NCBI RefSeq assembly: GCF_000721075.1
Contig: NZ_JOEQ01000013.1
Span: 62,001 to 126,000 of the forward strand
Direction of reading: 5' to 3'
Origin: Streptosporangium amethystogenes
GTDB taxonomy: Bacteria > Actinomycetota > Actinomycetes > Streptosporangiales > Streptosporangiaceae
DNA: 64,000 bases
Part shown: piece by piece, positions 1-9,374 of the stretch
How the letters are laid out: each line of letters begins with the position of its first letter
Numbering within the stretch: position 1 is the stretch's first letter
The notes under the pieces: generated by a model
What the model saw: only the letters and a program-made list of their open reading frames with translations
What the model was told of the DNA's origin: nothing
The model's database searches: none
Program-made: the position numbers and the translations under genes

Positions 1-2073
1 GGTGTCACCGCCCTCTACCAGCACCTGAGCGGCCTGCTGGCCCAAGGCGGCCTGCCGCTCCAGCCCGGTGTCCTGCCCGAGGTGAGCGGCCGCGCGTCCA
101 CCGGCGCGGCCCAGATCGTCCCACCCGGCAGGATCCGCTACCTCGCCGAGATCGCCGAGACCGTGCGCGGTTACCACGCCGACACCGCCCGGCAGATCCA
201 GGCCGCCCGGCGCCTGCAGCGGCTGACCGAGGTGGCGGCCGAGCTCACCGGACCGCCCGCCGCGGCCGTCGCCGAGCTGGCCGAGGCGGCCAGAGCCGAC
301 CTCGCACCGGCGAACGCGGAGCTCATCGACGGCTGGCCGGCGGTCGTCGAGGCGTACTCGGGCCAGGAGCAGGTGGTGCGGGTCCGCGACCGGGAGTCGC
401 GCACCCGGCTCACCCGCGAGTCGCTCTCGGGCAGCACGATTCCACGGGTGGCGCTGCCGCGCTACACCGACCACGGGGAACTGCTGCGCTTCCTGCGGAG
501 CGAGAACCTGCCGGGCCGTTTCCCGTTCACGGCAGGGGTCTTCCCGTTCAAGCGCGAGGGCGAGGACCCGGCCCGGATGTTCGCCGGTGAGGGAGACGCC
601 TTCCGTACCAACCGGCGCTTCAAACTGCTGTCGGCCGACAGCGAGGCCACCCGGCTGTCCACCGCGTTCGACTCGGTCACCCTGTACGGCCGCGACCCCG
701 GCCAGAGCCCCGACGTCTACGGCAAGGTCGGCACCTCCGGCGTGTCGATCGCGACCCTGGACGACATGAAGGCGCTCTACGACGGGTTCGACCTGTCCGC
801 ACCGGCCACGTCGGTGTCCATGACCATCAACGGTCCCGCCCCCACGATCCTGGCCTTCTTCCTCAACACCGCCATCGACCAGGCGATCGATCGCCACCGC
901 GACGCGCACGGGCGCGAGCCCTCGCCCGAGGAGGCCGCGGAACTGCACGCCCGGACACTGGCCACCGTGCGCGGCACCGTGCAGGCCGACATCCTCAAGG
1001 AGGACCAGGGCCAGAACACCTGCATCTTCTCCACCGAGTTCTCACTCCGGATGATGGGCGACATCCAGGAGTGGTTCATCCACAACGGGGTGCGCAACTT
1101 CTACTCGGTGTCGATCTCCGGCTACCACATCGCCGAGGCCGGGGCCAACCCCATCAGCCAGCTCGCCTTCACCCTGACCAACGGCTTCACCTACGTGGAG
1201 TCCTATCTGGCCCGGGGCATGAACATCGACGACTTCGCACCCAACCTGTCGTTCTTCTTCTCCAACGGCATGGATCCCGAGTACAGCGTGCTCGGCCGGG
1301 TCGCGCGGCGGATCTGGGCGGTCGCGATGCGGGACCGCTACGGCGCGAACGAGCGGTCACAGAAGCTCAAGTACCACATCCAGACCTCCGGCCGGTCGCT
1401 GCACGCCCAGGAGATGGATTTCAACGACATCCGTACCACGCTGCAGGCCCTCATCGCGATCTACGACAACTGCAACAGCCTGCACACCAACGCCTACGAC
1501 GAGGCCGTCACCACCCCCACCTCCGAGTCGGTACGCCGCGCCCTGGCCATCCAGCTCATCATCAACCGCGAGTGGGGCCTGGCGATGAACGAGAACCCGT
1601 TGCAGGGCTCGTACATCATCGACCAGCTCACCGACCTGGTCGAGGAGGCCGTGCTGGAGGAGTTCGACCGGATCAGCGAGCGCGGCGGCGTGCTCGGCGC
1701 GATGGAGACCGGCTACCAGCGTGGCCGCATCCAGGACGAGTCGATGCGCTACGAGCAGCGTAAACACGACGGCAGCCTGCCGATCATCGGCGTCAACACC
1801 TTCCGCAATCCCGACGCCGACGCCCGCGACGCCGGGCCGGTGGAACTCGCCCGTGCCACCGAGGACGAGAAGCGCTCCCAGCTGGAGCGGGTCGGCGCCT
1901 TCCAGGAACGCCACCGCGAGCAGGCGCATGCCGCACTGGCCGCGCTCAAGGAGGCCGCCCACGACGGCGAGAACATGTTCGCCGTACTGATGGACACCGC
2001 CCGCGTCTGCAGCCTGCAGCAGATCACCGACGCGCTCTTCGAGGTCGGCGGCCAGTACCGGCGCAACGTCTGA
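1..2073 (+). CDS. icmF: Fused isobutyryl-CoA mutase, C-terminal part (runs off the left edge)
   Basis: The reading frame is open from base 1, so this is the 3' part of a longer gene. The visible 690 residues hold the linker after the GTPase domain and the whole acyl-CoA mutase barrel. IcmF is an adenosylcobalamin enzyme that interconverts isobutyryl- and n-butyryl-CoA and carries its own B12-binding and G-protein chaperone domains upstream. The substrate pocket fits IcmF rather than methylmalonyl-CoA mutase: GVFPFKR has Phe where methylmalonyl mutases have the substrate Tyr, and QGQNT (Gln codon at 1012) has Gln where they have Arg. [12 protein letters not shown] carries the conserved His. 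The N-terminal B12 and GTPase domains are not in the window. Confidence is high for the family; substrate preference is inferred from the two residues. Confidence 0.93.
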   Translation, partial: GVTALYQHLSGLLAQGGLPLQPGVLPEVSGRASTGAAQIVPPGRIRYLAEIAETVRGYHADTARQIQAARRLQRLTEVAAELTGPPAAAVAELAEAARADLAPANAELIDGWPAVVEAYSGQEQVVRVRDRESRTRLTRESLSGSTIPRVALPRYTDHGELLRFLRSENLPGRFPFTAGVFPFKREGEDPARMFAGEGDAFRTNRRFKLLSADSEATRLSTAFDSVTLYGRDPGQSPDVYGKVGTSGVSIATLDDMKALYDGFDLSAPATSVSMTINGPAPTILAFFLNTAIDQAIDRHRDAHGREPSPEEAAELHARTLATVRGTVQADILKEDQGQNTCIFSTEFSLRMMGDIQEWFIHNGVRNFYSVSISGYHIAEAGANPISQLAFTLTNGFTYVESYLARGMNIDDFAPNLSFFFSNGMDPEYSVLGRVARRIWAVAMRDRYGANERSQKLKYHIQTSGRSLHAQEMDFNDIRTTLQALIAIYDNCNSLHTNAYDEAVTTPTSESVRRALAIQLIINREWGLAMNENPLQGSYIIDQLTDLVEEAVLEEFDRISERGGVLGAMETGYQRGRIQDESMRYEQRKHDGSLPIIGVNTFRNPDADARDAGPVELARATEDEKRSQLERVGAFQERHREQAHAALAALKEAAHDGENMFAVLMDTARVCSLQQITDALFEVGGQYRRNV

Positions 2074-2122
2074 GACACCGCGGTCCGGCCGGGGTGCCCG
2101 GTCAGGCGCCCCCCGGATACCT

Positions 2123-2146
2123 GACCCGCCTCGTAGGCGGCGGGTC
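2123..2146. terminator. Possible terminator after icmF
   Basis: GACCCGCC and GGCGGGTC form an 8-bp GC stem around an 8-base loop, 50 bases after the icmF stop. There is no U-tract, as is usual in actinomycetes. The stretch 2160-2250 that follows is unusually AT-rich for this DNA and probably holds the promoter of the next gene. Confidence 0.5.
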
Positions 2147-2349
2147 GCGCGTTGCGGGGACTTCACAACAACCCAGGACAGCTACTGCAAGAATTTGATG
2201 GGCAGGCGCAGCTAAAGAGCAAGATTACGAAACTATTTCGCACGAGTCTTGTCGGGTGGGGTTCGGGGGTCCTAATGTCGCCTCACCTCAGGACGGTCGC
2301 TCCCTCGGGCGTCCTTGGGCGTTCACCCCCCGAGAGAAACGAGCATGCG

Positions 2350-4419
2350 ATGTCACGGATCAGCACAGGAACCGCGGCGAGGTGGTCCGGCAGGCCACCG
2401 CGGAGGGCCGCGGTGACGATCGCGGTGATGACCGCGGCCGCCGTCGGTCTCAGCGTCGTGCTCGGCGGCCCGGCCCTTGCCGACAGGAACGCGAACGGAG
2501 CCTCGGCGCCCGCGGTGACCCGCGCCGGCCTCGACCCGTCACTCGTCGCGGGCCGGGGAGCGAGCGTCGACTTCGCCGAGCAGGAGGCGGAGAACGCCGC
2601 GACGAACGGCACGGTCATCGGCCCGGACCGCACCGCGTACACGCTGCCGTCGGAGGCGTCGGGCCGCAGAGCGGTCAAGCTGACGCCCGGTCAGCACGTC
2701 GAGTTCACCCTGCCGAGCGCGGCCAACGCGATCACCGTGCGCTACAGCATCCCGGACGCCCCCGACGGCGGCGGCATCACCGCGCCGCTCAACGTCACGG
2801 TGAACGGCGGGGCCAGGAAGTCCATGACCCTCACCTCGCAGTACGCGTGGCTGTACAACCAGTATCCGTTCTCCAACGACCCGAACGCCGACCTGCTCCA
2901 CCCCGACTGGTGGATCACCGAGTGCGCCTGCGTGCCCACCGCCACCACGCCCACTCCGGCGATCACCAAGCCGTTCCGCCCGAGCCACTTCTACGACGAG
3001 CAGCGTCTCCTGCTCGGCAGGACCTACCGCGCCGGCGACCGGGTGCGGCTCACGGTTCCCGCTGGGAGCAACGCCGCCTGGACGGTCATCGACCTGCTCG
3101 ACTCGCACCTCGTCGGCGCTCCGCACGTCAGGCTCGTCGCGGCGAACGTGCTGGCCTTCGGCGCCGACCCGCTCGGGCGGCGCGACTCCGCCGACGCGTT
3201 CGACAGGGCGATCGCCTTCGCCAAGGGCAAGCGTCTCAAGGTCTACATCCCGCCGGGCACCTACCAGGTGAACCGCCACATCATCGTCGACGACGTGACG
3301 ATCGAGGGCGCGGGCAACTGGTACACGATCATCAAGGGCCGCGAGGTCACACTGCCCGCGCCGGCCCCCGACGGCTCGGTGCACACCGGCGTCGGCTTCT
3401 ACGGCAGGGACGCCTCGGCCGGTGGCAGCGACAACGTCCACCTGTCCGGCTTCGCGATCGAAGGCGACGTCCGCGAACGCATCGACACCGACCAGGTGAA
3501 CGGTGTCGGCGGGGCGATGAGCGACTCGACCGTCAACGGCCTGCACATCCGCCACACCAAGGTGGGCCTGTGGTTCGACGGGCCGATGACGAATCTGAAG
3601 ATCACCAACAACGTCATCGTCGACCAGATCGCCGACGGTCTCAACTTCCACACCGGTGTCACGAACTCGGTCGTGTCGAACAACCTCATCCGCAACTCCG
3701 GAGACGACGGCCTGGCGATGTGGTCGGAGAAGACCTCCAACGCCGGCAACACCTTCGACCACAACACCGTGCAGACGCCCGTCCTCGCGAACGGCATCGC
3801 CATCTACGGCGGCACCGACAACACCGTCTCGAACAACCTCGTCGCCGACCCGATCCGGGAGGGCAGCGCCATCCAGGTCGGCTCCCGCTTCGGGGCCGAG
3901 GCCTTCGCCGGGCACCTGTGGGTCAGGGACAACACCACGGTCCGGGCCGGTACATACGAGCTGAACTGGAACATCGGCCTGGGAGCCATCTGGTTCTACG
4001 CGCTGGAGAGGAACATCGACGCCGACATCCAGGTGGTCGGCAACCACTTCCTCGACAACACCTACAACGCGATCATGCTGGTCAGCGACTGGCCGGTGAA
4101 GGACCTGTACTCGATCACCAACGTCCACTTCAAGGACATCAGGGTCGACGGCACCGGTACCTCCGTGGTCAGCGCCCGGGTGAAGGGCTCGGCGTCCTTC
4201 GAGAACGTGGACGCTCGCAACGTCGGCGCGGTCGGCGTCAACAACTGCGGGGCGTTCAACTTCCCGTCCACCGGCTCGGAGTTCTCGCTGACGGACCTCG
4301 GCGGCAACGACGGGGGCGGCACCACCGGCCCCTGGCTCGCACCATGGGAACTGCCGAACACCATCACCTGCGACGACCGTCCGCCGGTCGTCGCGCCTCC
4401 GGTCCCGTCCCCCTGGTGA
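2350..4419 (+). CDS. Secreted parallel beta-helix glycoside hydrolase, GH87-like
   Basis: A 689-residue exported protein. The start at 2350 is chosen because an arginine-rich leader and hydrophobic core (about residues 20-45, ending GGPALA) follow directly as a signal peptide; an upstream in-frame start would bury it. Residues about 65-240 look like a CBM6/35-type carbohydrate-binding module (AEQEAEN). A pectate-lyase-like right-handed beta-helix follows, with repeated NN-V turns. The stretch ADGLNFHTGVTNS then GDDGLAMWS (451-459) resembles the acidic catalytic region of GH87 alpha-1,3-glucanases/mycodextranases, which cut fungal or dental alpha-glucans. Only the fold and the Asp pair are seen directly; the exact substrate is inference. 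It ends at a strong bidirectional terminator and appears monocistronic. Confidence 0.65.
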   Translation: MSRISTGTAARWSGRPPRRAAVTIAVMTAAAVGLSVVLGGPALADRNANGASAPAVTRAGLDPSLVAGRGASVDFAEQEAENAATNGTVIGPDRTAYTLPSEASGRRAVKLTPGQHVEFTLPSAANAITVRYSIPDAPDGGGITAPLNVTVNGGARKSMTLTSQYAWLYNQYPFSNDPNADLLHPDWWITECACVPTATTPTPAITKPFRPSHFYDEQRLLLGRTYRAGDRVRLTVPAGSNAAWTVIDLLDSHLVGAPHVRLVAANVLAFGADPLGRRDSADAFDRAIAFAKGKRLKVYIPPGTYQVNRHIIVDDVTIEGAGNWYTIIKGREVTLPAPAPDGSVHTGVGFYGRDASAGGSDNVHLSGFAIEGDVRERIDTDQVNGVGGAMSDSTVNGLHIRHTKVGLWFDGPMTNLKITNNVIVDQIADGLNFHTGVTNSVVSNNLIRNSGDDGLAMWSEKTSNAGNTFDHNTVQTPVLANGIAIYGGTDNTVSNNLVADPIREGSAIQVGSRFGAEAFAGHLWVRDNTTVRAGTYELNWNIGLGAIWFYALERNIDADIQVVGNHFLDNTYNAIMLVSDWPVKDLYSITNVHFKDIRVDGTGTSVVSARVKGSASFENVDARNVGAVGVNNCGAFNFPSTGSEFSLTDLGGNDGGGTTGPWLAPWELPNTITCDDRPPVVAPPVPSPW

Positions 4420-4462
4420 GGAACCGGCGGGCGTCGGGACCGAGCAGGCCGTAAAGCGGGAA

Positions 4463-4493
4463 AGCCCACCCCCGGATCTTCCGGGGGTGGGCT
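4463..4493. terminator. Bidirectional terminator between the GH87-like gene and doxX1
   Basis: A perfect 13-bp stem (AGCCCACCCCCGG, loop ATCTT, then its complement) sits between two convergent genes, 43 bases after one stop and 18 bases after the other. It is AGC-flanked and lacks a clear T-run on either side. Confidence 0.85.
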
Positions 4494-4511
4494 GTTCGCC
4501 GTGATGGACGG

Positions 4512-5081
4512 TTATCGCAGGACGGGGTGGTCCCGAACCAGCGGGGTGGCGCCCCACCACCGGCCGAGGCCGAGGGTGTCGCCGGCCTGAGCCATCGCCA
4601 GGCCGACCAGCACGACGGCGTAGACGAGGTGCTCGTCCATGAAGGGGTTGGTGGTCAGCGGCAGTTCGGCCGCCCACATCAGGAGCATCATCAGCCCGCC
4701 GGTGGCGGCGGCGATCCGCAGACCCGCCCCCGCGATGAGGGCCGCGCCGATGCCGAGCAGGCCGAGCATGAACAGCCAGTCCACCCAGCCCTGCCCGGCC
4801 AGGCCGCCGAACAGGCCGCCGAGCGCGTTCTCCCCGGTGCCCTTGAGGAACCCGGTGGTGGGGCTGCCTCCGGCGATCCACGCCCGCTCGGCAGGGGTGG
4901 CGAACCCCCAGCCGAAGGTCTTGTCCAAGAACGCCCACAGGAACACCCAGCCCAGGGCGATGCGGGCGATCGCCCACACGTAGTCGACCGGGCGCCTCGC
5001 GGCGGCGGGGGTGACGGGGGCGGGGGCGGGGGCGGTGTTCATGACCGGCCCGGTGTGAACTCGTCCGTGAGTGGTGGCCAT
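4512..5081 (-). CDS. DoxX-family membrane protein, copy 1
   Basis: A 189-residue DoxX-type protein with about four membrane helices (IARIALGWVFLWAFLDKTFGWGF, the WLFMLGLLGIGAALI and LMMLLMWAAELPL stretches, and a last one near LVYAVVLVGLAM). DoxX proteins are small quinone- or thiol-linked redox membrane proteins; the precise reaction of this subgroup is not known to me. The start has a strong AGGAAAGGGGAG ribosome site. It is a close paralog of the DoxX gene at 36254-36805: the cores are nearly identical and even the leader sequences resemble each other. A DosR-type box lies 121 bases upstream of the start, the same distance as in the paralog (119), so it probably belongs to the hypoxia regulon. 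Confidence 0.85.
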   Translation of the reverse strand: MATTHGRVHTGPVMNTAPAPAPVTPAAARRPVDYVWAIARIALGWVFLWAFLDKTFGWGFATPAERAWIAGGSPTTGFLKGTGENALGGLFGGLAGQGWVDWLFMLGLLGIGAALIAGAGLRIAAATGGLMMLLMWAAELPLTTNPFMDEHLVYAVVLVGLAMAQAGDTLGLGRWWGATPLVRDHPVLR

Positions 5082-5179
5082 GACGGCTCCCCTTTCCTGT
5101 GGTGTCTCCCGGTTTCTGTCGCACCCTCATCACATCGTTTTTCGGAGCCCGGACGCAGTGCCGTACGACTCGCACCGAG

Positions 5180-5193
5180 GTCCCGGAGGTCCC
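5180..5193. promoter_or_regulatory. Degenerate second DosR-type box
   Basis: GTCCCGGAGGTCCC keeps the right half-site (GTCCC) after a 4-base spacer, 22 bp from the better box at 5202. It may be the weak partner of a tandem pair upstream of doxX1. Confidence 0.35.
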
Positions 5194-5201
5194 GTTCCCA
5201 T

Positions 5202-5215
5202 GGGACTTTTGACCC
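5202..5215. promoter_or_regulatory. DosR-type box upstream of doxX1
   Basis: GGGACTTTTGACCC: the half-sites GGGAC and GACCC are separated by four bases, the geometry of the mycobacterial DosR box (GGGACTWWAGTCCC). It is 121-134 bases upstream of the doxX1 start. Confidence 0.65.
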
Positions 5216-5403
5216 TCCGGGCACCGAAGGCGCCAAGGCACGGATCAGGCGCCCCCGTCCGGCCTGCCGAACCCCCCTCCCGGATCGGGGACGGCGGAGT
5301 TCCACGAGCGCTACCTGCCCCTCACGACACAGGCGCGAAAACGGCCTGGCGAGGGCAGGCGCACCCGCCCTCGTGGCACGCTGACGAGCACCTTCGCCCG
5401 TCC

Positions 5404-8163
5404 TCAACCGGTGAGCAGCGCCGCGACCGCGCCGGTCGCCGCCGGATGCCGGGTGAGCAGCTCACCCACCGCCGGGGCCGCCGCGATGCTCACGGCGCTC
5501 GTCGGCCACTCCCCCACGCAGCCGAGCAGCGCCGCCACGGCGTCGCACGCCTGCGGGTGCCCGGCCAGCAGGCCGGCCACCGGCCCGCCCGTCGGCCGGG
5601 CCGGCACCGCGGACAGGGCCGGCCTCTCCCACGGCGCGACCCACTCGTCGAGCTCGGCCAGCGAGGCGGGGAAGGTCCTGCCCGCCTCGCGCACCAGCAC
5701 CGGGACCAGCTCCAGCGCGTGCCGGCGCAGCGTCGTGATCAGCGTCGGCAGCCACGGCAGCAGGACCTCGTCGGGCAGTCGCGCGAAGGCCTTGGACAGC
5801 ACCTCGACCACGAACGGCGCGAGGGCGGGAAAGGGTTCGAGCGCCTGGACGAATCCGCTCAGGTAGAGCGGGAAGGAGGGGATGACGAGCGGGTTGGCCA
5901 GCAGCTCGTCACACCGGGCGCGCAGCCGGGCCTGCGAGAGCAGGCCCAGCTGGGTCTGGGCCGCCCACAGCAGCGCCATCTTGGCCGGCTCCTGCGGATG
6001 CGCCTGCCGCACCGCCAGCTCCAGCTGGACCCGGTCACAGCCCAGCGACAGCGCGAGGCTCTCCATGGAGAACAGGAAGCCGAGCATGGCACCGACCTGG
6101 CGGACTCCGGTGTCCTCGTCCACGAAGGCGGTCGGCAGCAGCGTGCAGTAGTGCGCGTAGCCGGCCGTGACGAACGCCTCGCACCAGGCCGGCAGGCCCG
6201 GCTGGGTGGCCCGGTAGTGCGCCAGCAGCCTGCGGATCCGGCGCAGCACCTCGGGGGCGTCGTCCACGGTGCGCTCGGCCGCCAGCAACTCCACCGCGCG
6301 GTTGCCGAGCTCGTCGGCGAAACGGCGGCCGCCCAGGTAGAGGATGGCGTCCTCCACCGCCGCCAGAGCGACCCCCGCACCGGCCTGGGGCTCTCGCACC
6401 TTGCGGCGCAGGCGCTGTTCCAGCACCTGCTCGACGGTGACGCCCTCGTAGCCCAGTTCGACGATCGACCGTTGGTGGCGGCCGATCGCCAGGTCCCAGC
6501 TCTCCTGGATCGGCCGCTCTCCCAGGCGGCGCGCCCCCATGATGGGCCGGACCGCGCCCTCGGGCAGCAGCTGGCGCAGTACCCACAGCAGGTCCGAGCA
6601 CGGCACCAGTTCGGGATCGGCCCGCAGGTCCAGCAGCGCCCGCTGCTGGGTGCGCCTGCCCGGGTCCAGCCCGAGCGGTTCCAGCCGGTCGTACACGTCG
6701 CGCGCCAGTGGCGGGAGCGCGTCGTAGCCGACCTCGCCGATCCGGTCGCCTCCCAGGAGGATCTCGCACAGGCGACGGATGTCGCGGCGGCCCGGCACCA
6801 CGTCCTTCTCGATGCACGTGACAGCCGCGTCCTGGAAGTCGTACGGCGTCGGCCTGGCCCGGTTACGCAACCCGGCGAGCAGGATCGAGGTCTCGAACAC
6901 CGCGATGGCGTCGGCGGTGCTGGCCAGGTAGCCGTTACGGCGGGCCAGCCGCACGAGGTCGACACACCAGCCGCGCAGCTCGGCCTCGTCCAGGCCGTCC
7001 AGCACGGGCGGCGTGACCAGGAACCCCGACAGCCGGTCGGTGACCTGCTCCGCGGGGGCCGGCACCGCGGCCCGTACCGGGGTGGTCCGCGAGCGGGTAC
7101 CCCGCTGCCCCCGCAGCCGGTACGGCGTAAGGCCGCCGCGCGTCGTCGCCTTGGCCCAGGTCGCCGCGGCGATCGACACCGACCCCTGGGCCAGGCCGAA
7201 CTGGGCCTCGATCGCCGAGTGGCTGGAGGGGATCAACCCGTACAGCCAGCGCGTGGCCGTAGCAGGGGTGATGGTGTACGCCGGCGCGTCGGCCGCCAGG
7301 CCGAACTCGGGCACCGTGCTGACGGCGTGGAAGGCACCGCACACGTACAGACAGGTCGCCGGGTCGGCGCCGGAGACGGCCAGGTGCTCGCGGATCCGGG
7401 TCCACATGTGGCGCTCGCGTTCCTCGTCACCGGCCAGCCGCTCACCGCCGGGCCCCAGCCGCCGGAACAGGCTGCCGATCAGCGCCATGGCCTGCCGGTA
7501 GGTGTCGTAGTCCGCACCGGCCAGCGGCTGCTCGACGTACTGGTCCCACCACTCCGACCAGTGGCGGACCTTGCCGTGGCGCAGCAGGTGCTCCTCCAGC
7601 TCGGCGAAGCGCGGCCTCAGGTCGCCCACCTCGACACCCACGGCGTCGCCGTGCAGGTCGCCGTCGTGCTCGGCTGCGACCGGCTCGGCCTCCTCCTGGG
7701 GCAGCCACTGGAAGACGTGGTCGGCCGAGCGGTCGACCAGCACCAGCTCGACACCCGGGGTGTCCAGCGCGTAGGCGATGGCCTGGTACTCCGCCGAGGC
7801 CTCGGTCAGCGGCGCCACAACGCTCAGCGGGCCGGAGCCGGGTGGAAAGCCCTCCAACTCGGTGGCGAACGCCTGCAACGCCACCGGCAGCCGGCAGTTG
7901 CGCAGCTCCTCCAGCAGCGGCCGCAGATCCTCGCACAACTCCAGATAGATGACCTTGGGCTGCCTGTCGCGCAGCCGCCGCGTCATGGCCAGCGCGGAGG
8001 CCGGTGAGTGGTGACACACCGGGAATATCTCCAGCTCCTCGCGCAGCGCCCGGTCGACGTCGTCGACCAGGCCCGCCAGGATCTCAGACAGCGCGTCCGG
8101 ACCACCGGCAAAGGCGGTGGCGGCATCCAGAAGCTGCCCGCGCAGGGCGGCGAAGGTGCTCAT
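5404..8163 (-). CDS. DUF5682-type protein of a MoxR/vWA operon (YehM-like)
   Basis: A large 919-residue cytoplasmic protein, last gene of a five-gene operon. The N-terminal part carries the conserved FPVCHHSPASA and VIYLELCED motifs that I associate with DUF5682 proteins, the YehM-like partner of MoxR ATPases; the rest is helical and alanine/leucine-rich with no recognisable catalytic motif. The ATG at 8163 is chosen because GAGGAG lies 5 bases before it; a GTG directly upstream (8166) is also possible. It follows the MoxR ATPase gene by 82 bases. Its role is unknown; the constant company of an AAA+ ATPase and a vWA protein suggests it is an effector or substrate-recognition part of a remodelling complex. 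Confidence 0.75.
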   Translation of the reverse strand: MSTFAALRGQLLDAATAFAGGPDALSEILAGLVDDVDRALREELEIFPVCHHSPASALAMTRRLRDRQPKVIYLELCEDLRPLLEELRNCRLPVALQAFATELEGFPPGSGPLSVVAPLTEASAEYQAIAYALDTPGVELVLVDRSADHVFQWLPQEEAEPVAAEHDGDLHGDAVGVEVGDLRPRFAELEEHLLRHGKVRHWSEWWDQYVEQPLAGADYDTYRQAMALIGSLFRRLGPGGERLAGDEERERHMWTRIREHLAVSGADPATCLYVCGAFHAVSTVPEFGLAADAPAYTITPATATRWLYGLIPSSHSAIEAQFGLAQGSVSIAAATWAKATTRGGLTPYRLRGQRGTRSRTTPVRAAVPAPAEQVTDRLSGFLVTPPVLDGLDEAELRGWCVDLVRLARRNGYLASTADAIAVFETSILLAGLRNRARPTPYDFQDAAVTCIEKDVVPGRRDIRRLCEILLGGDRIGEVGYDALPPLARDVYDRLEPLGLDPGRRTQQRALLDLRADPELVPCSDLLWVLRQLLPEGAVRPIMGARRLGERPIQESWDLAIGRHQRSIVELGYEGVTVEQVLEQRLRRKVREPQAGAGVALAAVEDAILYLGGRRFADELGNRAVELLAAERTVDDAPEVLRRIRRLLAHYRATQPGLPAWCEAFVTAGYAHYCTLLPTAFVDEDTGVRQVGAMLGFLFSMESLALSLGCDRVQLELAVRQAHPQEPAKMALLWAAQTQLGLLSQARLRARCDELLANPLVIPSFPLYLSGFVQALEPFPALAPFVVEVLSKAFARLPDEVLLPWLPTLITTLRRHALELVPVLVREAGRTFPASLAELDEWVAPWERPALSAVPARPTGGPVAGLLAGHPQACDAVAALLGCVGEWPTSAVSIAAAPAVGELLTRHPAATGAVAALLTG

Positions 8164-8245
8164 CACATCTCCTCGGGCATGGACACCCCGAGCTCTGGCT
8201 CTGGGCGGGAAACTCGGCGTGCTGCCAAGGGTCGCGGGGAGGAGG

Positions 8246-9361
8246 TCACGACAGCGTGGAGATCGCCTGGCGACCGCCTTCGAGGAAGTCCGTCCACTCC
8301 CCGCCCTCCTTCTTGCTGCGCGGCTCGACGACCCCGTGCCAGTACTTGTTCAGGATGGCCAGGTCCTCTGGGGTACGCCTGGCCAGCGAACCCACCAGGG
8401 CACCGCCCAGCGTCTGGGCGCGCAGGGTGCGATCACCGAAGAAGTTGCTGTGCAGGATGGCGTCCTCCAGCACACCGATCTGCTCGGCGGTCGACAGCGC
8501 CGACTCCAGCTTCTCGTCCTCGCTGGTGGCCGAGGCCGCCGCGGCGCGCAGGTCGGCGAAGCTCTGCAGCAGGATGTCCAGCAGGGTGGGCGGCAGGTCC
8601 AGCTCGATGCGATGGCGGCGCAGCAGCTCGGTGGTGCGGAAGCGGACGATCTCCGCCTCGCTGGCCTTGCTCGTCACGACCGGGATCCTGACGAAGTTGA
8701 ACCGCCGCTTCAGCGCCGAGGACAGGTCGTTCACGCCCCGGTCACGGCTGTTGGCCGTGGCGATGACGGAGAACCCGGGCTTGGCGAACACGATGTTGTC
8801 GGTGTCGAGCTCGGGGATGGAGATGTACTTCTCCGACAGGATCGAGATCAGGGCGTCCTGCACGTCGCTGGTCGAGCGGGTCAGCTCCTCGAAACGACCG
8901 ATCACGCCCTGCTCCATCGCCGTCATGATCGGCGAGGGGATCATCGACGCGCGGGACTGCCCCTTGGCGATCACCATGGAGACGTTCCAGGAGTACTTGA
9001 TGTGATCCTCGGTGGTGCCCGCCGTGCCCTGGACGCCCAGGGTGGAGTTGCGGCAGATGGCGGCGGCGAGCAACTCGGCCAGCCAGCTCTTGCCGGTGCC
9101 GGGGTCGCCGATGAGCAGCAGTCCCCGGTCGGAGGCCAGCGTCACGATGCTGCGTTCGACGAAACTCCGCTCGCCGAACCACTTCTGTGGGATCTCCCGC
9201 TCCAGCCCGTCGGAGCGCTCGGAGCCGAGCACGAACAGTCGGACCATGCGGGGGCTGAGCCGCCAGGAGAACGGCTTGGGGCCGTCGTCGACCGACTCCA
9301 GCCAGTCCAGCTCCTCGGCGTACTTCACCTCGGCGGGCGCGCGCAACATCTCATTGGTCAT
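8246..9361 (-). CDS. MoxR-type AAA+ ATPase (YehL-like)
   Basis: A 371-residue AAA+ ATPase. Walker A is GDPGTGKS (about residues 88-95), and FSVIATANSRDRGVNDLSSALKRRF carries the sensor 1 and arginine-finger regions typical of MoxR-like proteins. MoxR ATPases work with vWA proteins as chaperones that insert metals or remodel complexes. The gene lies 13 bases after the vWA gene, in the order SWIM, unknown, vWA, AAA+, DUF5682, which matches the E. coli yehQ/yehP/yehL/yehM set. Biochemical function of this family has not, to my knowledge, been settled. Confidence 0.88.
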   Translation of the reverse strand: MTNEMLRAPAEVKYAEELDWLESVDDGPKPFSWRLSPRMVRLFVLGSERSDGLEREIPQKWFGERSFVERSIVTLASDRGLLLIGDPGTGKSWLAELLAAAICRNSTLGVQGTAGTTEDHIKYSWNVSMVIAKGQSRASMIPSPIMTAMEQGVIGRFEELTRSTSDVQDALISILSEKYISIPELDTDNIVFAKPGFSVIATANSRDRGVNDLSSALKRRFNFVRIPVVTSKASEAEIVRFRTTELLRRHRIELDLPPTLLDILLQSFADLRAAAASATSEDEKLESALSTAEQIGVLEDAILHSNFFGDRTLRAQTLGGALVGSLARRTPEDLAILNKYWHGVVEPRSKKEGGEWTDFLEGGRQAISTLS

Positions 9362-9374
9362 CGGTGGAGAGCTC

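Larger units (their letters stand above)
5082..5403. other. Promoter region of doxX1; otherwise empty
   Basis: This 322-base stretch lies between the stop of the DUF5682 gene and the start of doxX1. It holds the doxX1 leader, with motifs shared with the doxX2 leader (TCATCACATCGTTTT at 5127-5141; CAGTGCCGTACG near 5156), and the DosR-type box at 5202. From about 5230 to 5403 I see no convincing gene or RNA. Confidence 0.7.

Noticed and set aside
2539..5241. Long frame of 900 codons on the minus strand
   Set aside because: It runs across the GH87-like gene, its terminator and doxX1. The composition is Arg/Gly/Asp/Val repeats typical of an antisense shadow in high-GC DNA, with no domain.
5071..8007. 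978-codon frame on the plus strand
   Set aside because: It is antisense to the DUF5682 gene and reads as Arg/Gln/His-rich low-complexity sequence. The opposite strand has clear conserved motifs and coupled starts.
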